The translations under genes and the position numbers were made by a program. Of a DNA stretch of 64,000 nucleotides, positions 45,856 to 53,252 are shown one piece after another; positions within the stretch are counted from its first letter, which is position 1; each line of letters starts with the position of its first letter. The notes below the pieces were generated by a model. It was not told where the DNA came from. It saw nothing but the letters and a program-made list of their open reading frames with translations, and made no database searches. The stretch comes from Bifidobacterium rousetti. Its GTDB lineage: Bacteria > Actinomycetota > Actinomycetes > Actinomycetales > Bifidobacteriaceae. The stretch covers positions 1 to 64,000 of the forward strand of contig NZ_PEBH01000010.1 in the NCBI RefSeq assembly GCF_008698235.1, written 5' to 3'.

Positions 45856-45950
45856 GCCGGGGGAATACCCCCGGCGACTTGGAGCCTTGCCCTTACGGGA
45901 CGAAGCGTCACCATTATGACAGAACCAGCTCTGACATGCAAGAGCCAGGA
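45856..45950. mobile_element. Hairpin-ended fragment, possible IS200/IS605-type end
   Basis: GCCGGGGG-AATA-CCCCCGGC (45856-45875) sits exactly where the DUF3800 frame is cut. It is followed by TTGCCCTTACGGGACGAAGC, which can fold again. Single subterminal hairpins are typical of IS200/IS605 ends and their guide RNAs. No transposase remains. Low confidence. Confidence 0.3.
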
Positions 45951-45957
45951 TTCATGA

Positions 45958-46075
45958 TGGCTATACTAATGGCGAATGCCCCGGAACGTCACTCATGCGA
46001 AACATCATGAAACACTGGTGCTTTTTCTTTCCAGCACATCTAATTGAGGCTAAGGTGTGCGGTCATTGTTACTGA
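45958..46075. repeat. Island-end repeat, copy 1 (pairs with 51643)
   Basis: About 115 bases match 51643-51755 closely, with the shared block GCGAATGCCCCGGAACGTCA. The repeat ends in GGTCATTGTTAC. It flanks att site 1 as its partner flanks att site 3. Confidence 0.8.
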
Positions 46076-46554
46076 GTGTTACCGCGCAGGGGGCACATAT
46101 CAAGAAAAAAGCCCTGCTTTCCAAGCGGGAGTAGGGCTTTCGGTCGGGCCGGCGGGATTTGAACCTGCGACATCCTGTTAGGATCGGGGGTTCTTGGCTC
46201 GGGCCGCCGGTCTTGGCTCACCTTGAAACCGTTGGAATTATGCCGTTCTTGAGTTTTGAATTTCTTTGTTCAGACCACCCGGATTGGTAAGTCGTGACGG
46301 TCATTGTTAGCAAAATGTTAGCGTCCCAGACCATCGAAACAGCTTAAACACTCGGCGCGTCGAAACACTGCTCCAGATGCTCTGTTAGCATCACTGCCCT
46401 TCATGATGACGATCTTCTCCGAACGGGTGATTGAAGAGAACTTGACCCGCTCTCCCCATTCACCCTAATTGGAGCTGAATGCGGAATAATCGACCCGTCT
46501 CCAACGACTGTCGTTCAAGTGTGGCGGATATCGCCATGAACGGGACACCCGAAG
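46076..46554. other. Gene-free att region 1
   Basis: No gene seen. Contents in order: paired GTTAC motifs (about 46068-46082), a terminator-like stem AAAGCCCTGCTT...GTAGGGCTTT (about 46106-46141), the tRNA-Pro fragment at 46143, a diverged copy of the arm sequence present at 50682 and 51861, ending in GGTCATTGTTAGCAAAATGT (about 46298-46318), then unassigned sequence up to the MFS gene. Confidence 0.6.
46143..46177 (-). other. att site 1: diverged tRNA-Pro 3' fragment
   Basis: 32 of 35 bases match the 3' end of tRNA-Pro(TGG) at 56087-56121 (T arm and acceptor strand). It is the outermost copy and marks the left end of the island. It is not a functional tRNA. Confidence 0.8.
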
Positions 46555-47979
46555 TCAGCGCTCAGCCCAGCGCAGCCGAGCGTAGGCGAATGCGCAGATG
46601 AGCAGCAGGGCGGCCGCGATGAACACGGCGCGCAGGGAGCCGTCAAGCGAGGGTGTGAAGGTGGCGACCACACCGAACACGGCCACGCCGATCGCGCCAC
46701 CGACCTGACGGAACGTGTTGAACACCGCGCTGGCGATACCCGCCTGCTTCTGCTCCACGCTCACCAGCACCAGTCCAGACAGTGCCGGCGTGACCAGTGC
46801 GCCGCCAAGGCCGACGACGCTCAGGGCGACGGCGATCACCCATGCGGGCATTGGAGCCGGCACCAGCACCGCGGCAAGGAACCCGACGGCCATGGCAATC
46901 AGTCCAATGGACACGGTGAACCGGGTGCCCATCGAGTTGATGACCTGCCCGCTGAACACGTTGGTGACCACCATGACCACCGCGGAGGGAATGAACACCA
47001 GCCCGGCGGCGAACGGGCTCATGCCCTGCTCGCTTTGCAGGAACAGGGTGGAGATGAAGACCATGCCGAACCAGTTGAAGATCATGATGAAGCCCACGAT
47101 CAGCGAGATGAGCATGCCGTCGTTGCGGAACAGGTTCAGCGGCACCATCGGATGCCCGACCTTGGCTTGTGCGATCACGAACAGCACGAGTGCGGCGACG
47201 CCGACAGACAGCAGCGCGAGCGTCACCGGCGAGGAGATGCCCAGGGAACCGATTTCGATGACGCCGGCCACCAGCGAGGCGAGACCAATCAGCGCGAGCG
47301 TCTGGCCGAGCCAGTCGAACGAGATGGCACGGGTGGGCGATGGTGCAACCTTCGGTGCAAGAGCGAGCACAATCAGGCAGAACGGCACGTTGACCGCGAA
47401 AATCAGGCTCCAGTGGATTGGTGTGAGCAAACCGCCGAACAGTGGGCCGAACGCGGATGCCGAAGCCGAGCCGGCGCCCCACAGGCCGAGGGCGAACGCA
47501 CGGCGGCGCGGATCGGGATTGGCCTCGTTAATCAAGGCCATCGACGCCGGCAGGATCAGGGCTGCGGCCACGCCCATCAGGCAACGGCCGACGATGAGCA
47601 CCAGCATGGTCCACGCGAAGGTGCTCAGCAGGGATGCCGCTCCGAACAATGCCGTGCCGAAGAAGAACATGCGCTTGGCGCCGAACTTGTCAGACAGACT
47701 GCCGGCGAGCAGCAGCAGCGAGGCGAACAGCAGCGTGTACCCGTCGATCATCCACTGCTGCAACGCCATATTGCCGCCAAGGTCGGCGGTGATGGTCGGC
47801 AGTGCCACGTTGACAATCATGGTGTCCATACCGGTCAGGAAGAACGCCAGCGAAGTGGCGAAAGTGGTCAGCCCGGCGCTGTAGCGGGCCGAGCGACGCG
47901 ATGCGCGACGGGTTTCACGCTCGAGGCTTTCGTCTTCGCACACAAGGCCGAGGGCTGCGGATTCGTTGATTGATGTCAT
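46555..47979 (-). CDS. MFS drug exporter, DHA2 (EmrB/QacA) type
   Basis: 474 residues from ATG 47979; a GTG two codons earlier is possible. Multiple membrane helices, with the MFS signatures DTMIVNVALPTI (motif D1), GSLSDKFGAKRMF (motif A) and GRCLMGVAAALILPASMALI. Likely a proton-driven exporter of toxic compounds in the cell membrane. It is divergent from a LysR-type gene, the usual arrangement for an inducible exporter. Confidence 0.9.
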   Translation of the reverse strand: MTSINESAALGLVCEDESLERETRRASRRSARYSAGLTTFATSLAFFLTGMDTMIVNVALPTITADLGGNMALQQWMIDGYTLLFASLLLLAGSLSDKFGAKRMFFFGTALFGAASLLSTFAWTMLVLIVGRCLMGVAAALILPASMALINEANPDPRRRAFALGLWGAGSASASAFGPLFGGLLTPIHWSLIFAVNVPFCLIVLALAPKVAPSPTRAISFDWLGQTLALIGLASLVAGVIEIGSLGISSPVTLALLSVGVAALVLFVIAQAKVGHPMVPLNLFRNDGMLISLIVGFIMIFNWFGMVFISTLFLQSEQGMSPFAAGLVFIPSAVVMVVTNVFSGQVINSMGTRFTVSIGLIAMAVGFLAAVLVPAPMPAWVIAVALSVVGLGGALVTPALSGLVLVSVEQKQAGIASAVFNTFRQVGGAIGVAVFGVVATFTPSLDGSLRAVFIAAALLLICAFAYARLRWAER

Positions 47980-47997
47980 ACTCACCTATATCCCATT

Positions 47998-48108
47998 GGT
48001 TTACATGTTTCCGTTTGGTTATTGCAGTAGCTATGGTATTCTTCAAGACATCAGTAAAACAGCGGTTTATAAATGCTTATGGTTTACATCCTATAAACCT
48101 TTGGTTTA
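47998..48108. promoter_or_regulatory. Divergent control region with GGTTTA motifs
   Basis: GGTTTA occurs at 47998, 48064, 48081 and 48103, and its complement at 48094. The pair GGTTTACATCCTATAAACC (48081-48099) is a hyphenated palindrome, as expected for a LysR-type regulator. The region is AT-rich compared with its flanks. Confidence 0.6.
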
Positions 48109-48119
48109 TGGAGGTCGCA

Positions 48120-49040
48120 ATGTACGACAGAAGACTGGACGCGGTGATCGCCGCCGCGCAGACCGGCAGCTTCGCCAAGACCGGCCATCGCCTGCATATT
48201 TCCACGCCGGCGGTGGCCAAACAGGTCAATACGTTCGAAAGGGAATACGGTCTGACGCTGTTCGACCGATCGCGCAGCGGCGTGCAACTCACCAAAGCCG
48301 GCCGAGAGTTCGTCGAGGACGCGCGGATGATTGTGCGCCAATGCGAGGAGATCCTGCGCCGTGCGCAACAACGCGGCACCGACGGCATCGCCACCGTTCG
48401 TCTTGGCGTTTCCATCCTGCGCCCCGGCCGCCGTATCCTCGACCTATGGCAACGCGACGCCGGCAAGCACACCGACATCCGCCTGGAACTGGTGTCGATG
48501 CCCGACGACTCCGAAGCCATCAACGACATCATCACCCATCTTGGCGAAAACATCGACCTGATCTCCACGGCGTTCGACACCGGCTATTGGAACGACACAT
48601 GCAGCACCGTCGCCCTCGATTCCGAGCCACTGTGCGTGGCCGTGCCACGCAACCACACGCTGGCGAGACGCGCACGACTCACATTGAAAGACCTCGAAGG
48701 CACGCGCATCCGCATCCTCAAGCGCCATCGCGGCGCCAACGACACGGCTCGGGACTTGTTGGAACAATGCCCTGCCATCGATCTGATCGACATCGACCGC
48801 TACGACCTTGACACGTTCAACGACTGCGCCGAATCCGGCGACCTGCTCATCTCCAAACCGATGTGGGCCGGCATTCACCCACAGCTCGTCAACGTAGCCG
48901 TGGACTGGCCCGAACCGGTCATCATGCACTACGGGCTGCTCTATCCGCTCGATGCCACCCCGGCAATTCGCACGTTTATCTCCCGCATCGCCGCACTATC
49001 CGGCCTTACTGGCGAACCCCGTGCACTACCTCATTCATGA
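48120..49040 (+). CDS. LysR-family transcription regulator
   Basis: 306 residues. An N-terminal winged helix-turn-helix (LDAVIAAAQTGSFAKTGHRL, then STPAVAKQVNTFEREYGLTL and FDRSRSGVQLTKAG) precedes a two-lobed effector domain. The ATG at 48120 follows GGAGG; an ATG 12 bases earlier is in frame. It probably controls the divergent MFS gene in response to an exported compound. Confidence 0.93.
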   Translation: MYDRRLDAVIAAAQTGSFAKTGHRLHISTPAVAKQVNTFEREYGLTLFDRSRSGVQLTKAGREFVEDARMIVRQCEEILRRAQQRGTDGIATVRLGVSILRPGRRILDLWQRDAGKHTDIRLELVSMPDDSEAINDIITHLGENIDLISTAFDTGYWNDTCSTVALDSEPLCVAVPRNHTLARRARLTLKDLEGTRIRILKRHRGANDTARDLLEQCPAIDLIDIDRYDLDTFNDCAESGDLLISKPMWAGIHPQLVNVAVDWPEPVIMHYGLLYPLDATPAIRTFISRIAALSGLTGEPRALPHS

Positions 49041-49095
49041 TCCTTGGGCCTTTGTCTTCCGGCTCCTGGCTTGCGGGATTGGTGACATCCGCCGT

Positions 49096-49625
49096 CTACT
49101 CGATAGACCGTGGCTCGTGTTCGAGCACGAGTTTCATCTTGCTGTTGTCCATCAGCCACGAGTACAGGTTCCGGTCCAGAATCATCGCCAGATCGAAACA
49201 GGCCCGCACCGCGTCCGCCAGTGTGATGCGCCGGTTCTCGCCCGGCAGCGGGACGCCGTTGACGAGCGGCTCGTGGTGGGCGACCCGGTTGCGCAGGGCA
49301 TGCACGGTCTTGACAATTCTCCAGCAGATTGCGCCAGAACCCGAACGTCAACGCCGCGACGAGATGGCCATGCGTGTGCCATTTCTTCTGCTGGATGGTG
49401 AGATGGCCCCATGCCTCACGGATCTGACGCTGAGTACGGTCGTCGAAACGCAGCCCCGCCCATGTACCAGTCCTCGGTGCCGGCCTGCTCCAAGGCGATG
49501 AGGGACAGCTGCCGATCCATGTGGTTGCGCAAGGCGACTTCAAGGATGGCGATGTCGCCCATGCACGCGCTGGCCATGTCATGATCCCACAGGTACAGTC
49601 GCAAAGCCGGGCATGAACGTCTCCG
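49096..49625 (-). pseudogene. Abi-family (HEPN) gene broken by two frameshifts
   Basis: Three frames must be joined. First GDIAILEVALRNHMDRQLSL and EDWYMGG (to about 49456), then RFDDRTQRQIREAWG and ALTFGFWRNLLE (to about 49315), then ALRNRVAHHEPLVNG to the stop at 49096. The order and motifs match the intact Abi gene at 50944, including the RNxxxH HEPN motif. The N-terminus is fused to a holin-like remnant. A decayed abortive-infection toxin. Confidence 0.8.
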
Positions 49626-49639
49626 TGCTTCGGAGTCAT

Positions 49640-49830
49640 GGGATGAGAGCCGTTGGTGGCGGCGATGGCGACGACGCCGAGCAGGACGCTGACGCCGAGG
49701 CTGGTCGGGCCCACGTAGTCGGCGGGGGATGTACTTCTTGAACGCCTGTACGAGTGCGGGCGCGACGAGGGCGACGATGCCGGCCGCGAGGGGCAAGATC
49801 CAGACATCTTCGGCCGGAATCCGTCAGGCG
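49640..49830 (-). pseudogene. Holin-like remnant, copy 1
   Basis: MPLAAGIVALVAPALVQAFK then KYIP in one frame, and ADYVGPTSLGVSVLLGVVAI with AATNG in another, so the gene is frameshifted at a run of Cs. A near-identical 190-base copy, with the same shift, is at 55876-56064. The end of the protein is lost here. Confidence 0.75.
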
Positions 49831-50474
49831 TTGTCTCTGACGATGGTGACCACGTCCCTGTTGACTTCTCGGATGCGGGGGTCCGCGAGCATCTCGTCGG
49901 TGGTCATCCACCGACAGTCCTTGGAATCCACGTGGAACCGGTCGGTCTTCCACGCATCGGGCATGCGCGTGATGTCCGCGCGGTAGAGCGTGTAGTGGTA
50001 GACGCGGGTCTCCTCGTGCTCGGTGGAATACTTTTCCCTCGTCGCTCCAGTTACACGGGTAAGGGTGAAGTCATCCCTCGGGATGTCGAAGCCGTTGGAC
50101 AGGTAGTCGGTCAGCATTCTGACATTTTCCGACTCAAGCTCATTGGTCGCACGGTTCGGAAAGAAATCGCAATCCCAGCCGGTATCATGGTACAAGAGGT
50201 ACTTGTTGCCGTTACTGATGGCAATCAGACTGCTGTATTTCTCCGTTCCTGCCATGTGCTCCAACTCCTGGTACATTTTCTCGGCGGTATAGCCATTCTT
50301 CCAAGCCATGATAGTGGATTTCGCCGAGTATACCGTGACCGCTGTTGCCATTATGGTGAGTACCACGGTTAGCCACAGCCATAGCAGCTGTGTGGTCACA
50401 GCGGCTAATATGAGGAATATGCCTTCCACAGTGGCGATTGTGGTTGATGCCTTCGTTCCTCGTCCTATGTTCAT
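49824..50474 (-). CDS. Two-TM protein with degenerate Nudix-like domain
   Basis: 216 residues. Two adjacent membrane helices (about 11-30 and 33-52) are followed by a short linker and a soluble alpha/beta domain. The region NELESENVRMLTDYLSNGFD (about 107-130) stands where a Nudix box would be but lacks the catalytic REXXEE core, and the tail DCRWMTTDEMLADPRIREVN resembles Nudix ends. I read it as a membrane-anchored, catalytically dead Nudix-like sensor. Such 2TM-sensor proteins occur in nucleotide-signalling defence loci. The family call is tentative. Confidence 0.6.
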   Translation of the reverse strand: MNIGRGTKASTTIATVEGIFLILAAVTTQLLWLWLTVVLTIMATAVTVYSAKSTIMAWKNGYTAEKMYQELEHMAGTEKYSSLIAISNGNKYLLYHDTGWDCDFFPNRATNELESENVRMLTDYLSNGFDIPRDDFTLTRVTGATREKYSTEHEETRVYHYTLYRADITRMPDAWKTDRFHVDSKDCRWMTTDEMLADPRIREVNRDVVTIVRDNA

Positions 50475-50943
50475 GCGATGGCTCTGAAGGTATTTTGCAA
50501 ACGTTCGGAATCGATCTTCAGCAACATATGATCATGATACGTGCCATGCCGGTGCGTCTTTGTCTATTTGACACAGCACACTGAAAGCGCAATGACCATG
50601 CGATTCGATTCTCGTGGAGTGATGATGGCTTGCCCGCTGTCCCTTGGTCGGGACAGCGGGATTTGAACCCGCGACATCCTGTTTGGGCGGGCGTTTGATT
50701 GGCTTGTCCGACTGGATTTGACTGGGCTGAATATCGTTGGAATCAAGCCGATTCTGGATTTTGGGAAGTTTGGTTGATCGGACTGGGATTGGTTCATCGT
50801 GACGGTCATCGTTACCATCTCGTTACCGTCCTTGTCGCATGCGGGAGGGGAGGAGTGTCGGGGTGTTGCAAGAGGTTCGAATTGCGCCGACAGACAACAG
50901 TGTTCCCGACCAAAATGCAGTCGAGACGCTGGAGAAACCATAA
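50475..50943. other. Gene-free att region 2
   Basis: No gene seen. It holds att site 2 (50647), then about 160 bases (50682-50840) that recur almost unchanged at 51861-52020, ending in GTTACCATCTCGTTACCG. Confidence 0.7.
50647..50681 (-). other. att site 2: tRNA-Pro 3' fragment
   Basis: All 35 bases are identical to 56087-56121, the 3' end of tRNA-Pro(TGG). The match stops inside the anticodon arm. Confidence 0.88.
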
Positions 50944-51636
50944 CTATGGGCGCTTTGCGCGAAGCTCCTTCACTCTTGACTGGCTGTGAATCCAGTCGGC
51001 GGCTTTCGGGTCGATGACGCGGGCGATCCAATCGAGATTCGCACACTGCCCGTCGAGATACCGGTCTTCGTCCATGAGGTTGTCGAGCACCAGATGCTCC
51101 TGGTGCGATAGCCGGTTGCGCAGGTCGCGCATTGTCTTGACGTGATTTTCGAATACGGCGCGCTTGCGCGATGGGTAGTTCGGCATGCCGCCGTTCGCCG
51201 GATCCCGCAAAGCTCTCCACACGGTCTGTTCCAATCTGGAGGAGAGCAGGAAACACCATGAGCCGAGCGACATGTCGGCGATCACGTGTCCAGGCGTGAC
51301 CGGTTTGCCTGAATGCCGTATCTGCCGCTCGATCTCCGTAACCGATGTTTCGAACCGTCTTGTCTTGGATGAGTTGAACCGGAACCTTGCGTCGTCCCTG
51401 TACCAGTCCTCGTGTCCGCAGGCTCTGGCGAGGCGCTCGGACATGAAATTGCGCAGTAGCACCTCCACATGAGCGATGTCTTCGAGCAATGCCTTGGAAA
51501 TCCGTCCGTTCCACACGTACAGGTCGATCACGTCGCAATTGGTTGTCTGCGCGGAGCGCACGTACGTGCTCATGCGTTCGGTCGAGAACCATCGTTGCAG
51601 GTCTTCAAGCGTGACGGGTTGACTTTCAGGACTCAT
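50944..51636 (-). CDS. Abi-family protein with HEPN motif
   Basis: 230 residues, intact. Blocks typical of Abi_2/AbiD-like proteins: YVWNGRISKALLEDIAHVEV then LLRNFMSERLARACG, EDWYRDD, and LGSWCFLLSSRLEQTVW. The motif MRDLRNRLSHQEHLVL carries RNxxxH, the HEPN RNase signature. Such proteins abort infection, probably by cutting RNA. It is the only gene between att sites 2 and 3. Its promoter (TATACT on the plus strand, TAGTATAG on the minus) lies in the island-end repeat. Confidence 0.85.
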   Translation of the reverse strand: MSPESQPVTLEDLQRWFSTERMSTYVRSAQTTNCDVIDLYVWNGRISKALLEDIAHVEVLLRNFMSERLARACGHEDWYRDDARFRFNSSKTRRFETSVTEIERQIRHSGKPVTPGHVIADMSLGSWCFLLSSRLEQTVWRALRDPANGGMPNYPSRKRAVFENHVKTMRDLRNRLSHQEHLVLDNLMDEDRYLDGQCANLDWIARVIDPKAADWIHSQSRVKELRAKRP

Positions 51637-51642
51637 GGCGGC

Positions 51643-51755
51643 TATACTACTAGCGAATGCCCCGGAACGTCACTCATGCGAAACATCATGAAACCCCGGG
51701 GATTTTTCTTTCCTGCACAGCCAATTGAGGCTGAGGTCTGCGGTCATCGTTACCC
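51643..51755. repeat. Island-end repeat, copy 2 (pairs with 45958)
   Basis: Matches 45958-46070 closely; includes GCGAATGCCCCGGAACGTCA and a CCCCGGGG stem followed by ATTTTTC. It begins at the Abi start codon. Confidence 0.82.
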
Positions 51756-52104
51756 ATCGTTACCACAGCGGTCTTCCGCTTCGAACAGTGAAGCCTCAAG
51801 TCCCAAGCGGGAGTAGGGCTCTCCGGTCGGGACAGCGGGATTTGAACCCGCGACATCCTGTTTGGGCGGGCGTTCGATTGGCTTGTCTGGCTGGGTTTGA
51901 GTGGGCTGATTTTCGTTGGAATCAAGCCGATTCTGGATTATGGGAAGTTTGGTTGATCGGGCTGGGATTGGTTCATCGTGACGGTCATCGTTACCATCTC
52001 GTTACCGTCCTTGTCGCATGCGGGAGGGGATGGGCATCGGCGTGTCGCAAGGGGCCGGATCACATCCAACATGGGTGACTTGACTGGTTAGCCCCTTGTC
52101 CGTA
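51756..52104. other. Gene-free att region 3
   Basis: No gene seen. GTTACCCATCGTTACC (about 51750-51766), AAGCGGGAGTAGGGCT stem remnant, att site 3 at 51826, then the arm repeat (51861-52020) ending in GTTACCATCTCGTTACCG. Confidence 0.7.
51826..51860 (-). other. att site 3: tRNA-Pro 3' fragment
   Basis: All 35 bases identical to att site 2 and to 56087-56121. Arm-like GTTACC repeats lie on both sides, as in a phage attP. Confidence 0.88.
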
Positions 52105-52755
52105 TCAGTATGTCCGTTCCGGCTTGACATACATGGATATTGCATCATCAGTGTATGAGATCAGGCCATCAGGATTCCATTCGTCTTCGGTGACTATGTT
52201 GGTTACATCATCACCCGTTTCAGCATCGATCAGACTGACCTCAAGTCCGGCATCTCTCCAGTTATCGCGCAGCAATGCCGGATCGCAGAAACTATCACTA
52301 GCAGCTTGTTCTTCTGCATACTCGTGGCTCGGGCGAGACTCATGCTGCGATGACTCCAAAGCCGGCGCAATGTATTTGTCGTAATTACCTCCACCCGGCA
52401 AAAAAGTGAAAGGCATAATTACTAACCAAAATAAGAACGGAACGCCAAACAGAAGAAGCCATGGGGCTATCGCCTCGATGAGTCCGTCCATGATTTGCGA
52501 CCCAACGGAAGGTTTCTTATTTCCATAAGTGATGGGTATCGTCTCTTCGGAGGCATTTACACATGGTTCATCATAATCGAATGAGGATCCACCGGAAGAT
52601 GAGTAGGAAGAACTGCTGCGGAAAGATCTCTTCACGGAACTTTTGTATGAAGGAGCGTATGGGGAGGTATTCCTAGCAGTAGGCATACCAGTCTTTCGAC
52701 TCTTCAGGTTATCGCTGTCCAAAGAGCGCACAGCAGTTGAAATCGGATTATGCAC
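52105..52755 (-). CDS. Single-TM protein of unknown function, possible 5' frameshift
   Basis: 216 residues as called from ATG 52755. A basic, Ser-rich N-terminus precedes one long membrane segment (APWLLLFGVPFLFWLVIMPF, about 97-120) and an acidic C-terminal domain. The same frame stays open upstream to about 52899 and encodes a basic stretch (AVRHPIHTATRPVRRTVRKA) but lacks a start. An ATG with a good ribosome site (52905-52907) is one base out of frame across a run of four Gs. I recognise no family. AT-rich like its neighbours. Confidence 0.55.
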   Translation of the reverse strand: MHNPISTAVRSLDSDNLKSRKTGMPTARNTSPYAPSYKSSVKRSFRSSSSYSSSGGSSFDYDEPCVNASEETIPITYGNKKPSVGSQIMDGLIEAIAPWLLLFGVPFLFWLVIMPFTFLPGGGNYDKYIAPALESSQHESRPSHEYAEEQAASDSFCDPALLRDNWRDAGLEVSLIDAETGDDVTNIVTEDEWNPDGLISYTDDAISMYVKPERTY

Positions 52756-52949
52756 TGCGGTGCTGACCGACCGAACTCTGTAGGATGCCTTGCGAACGGA
52801 TTTGGGTATGACCGCCTTGCGGACGGTTCTTCTTACCGGACGCGTAGCTGTATGGATAGGATGCCGAACGGCATTCTTAATCTTGAAAGCTTTTCGAATA
52901 GCCCCATGTGTTCACCCTTTCTCGGCTTACTCAACTCGCTATCCCTATG

Positions 52950-53002
52950 GTACGAACCAAGCAACCCATGATGCCCTTCATCGTGTGTTGCTTGGTTCGT
53001 AC
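52950..53002. repeat. 16-bp perfect inverted repeat
   Basis: GTACGAACCAAGCAAC (52950-52965) and its exact complement (52987-53002) around a 21-base loop. No T run. It may be a bidirectional terminator or an element end. Confidence 0.85.
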
Positions 53003-53035
53003 AACAACGAGATTGATACGCACCCTACCGTAGCT

Positions 53036-53158
53036 CTAGTAGGATTCAGGATCGCGCATATCGACTTCGCGTACTTCGCCGTAGATGGCGGCGATGTCGT
53101 TGAGGTTGATGCGGAACTGGCTTCGGGCGTGTGGCGTCCATTTGCGTCGACGCCCAGA
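53036..53158 (-). pseudogene. Short 3' gene remnant
   Basis: On the minus strand a frame ending at 53036 reads KWTPHARSQFRINLNDIAAI then YGEVREVDMRDPESY. GC-rich with normal codon use, unlike the low-GC genes around it, so it looks like the surviving end of a chromosomal or phage gene. Family not recognised. Confidence 0.35.
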
Positions 53159-53252
53159 ATGAAACGTGACAAGCCAAAAGAGGCGGCATGTCAACGGATT
53201 GGCCTTATAATTCTCTGGTGACTGTTACCTCTGACTGCTGGGAGGCCTTCAA

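Larger units (their letters stand above)
52756..53252. other. Region between low-GC island genes
   Basis: Holds the 5' extension of the previous gene (to about 52907), a 16-bp perfect inverted repeat (52950-53002) and a short protein remnant (53036-53158). A plus-strand frame of 143 codons (52790-53221) crosses all three and was not accepted. Confidence 0.6.

Noticed and set aside
46143..46177. A tRNA gene at the island border
   Set aside because: Only the 3' half of tRNA-Pro is present here (and at 50647 and 51826); there is no anticodon arm or 5' acceptor strand.
52790..53221. 143-codon plus-strand frame
   Set aside because: It runs across a perfect inverted repeat and is antisense to a better frame at each end; no ribosome site or domain.
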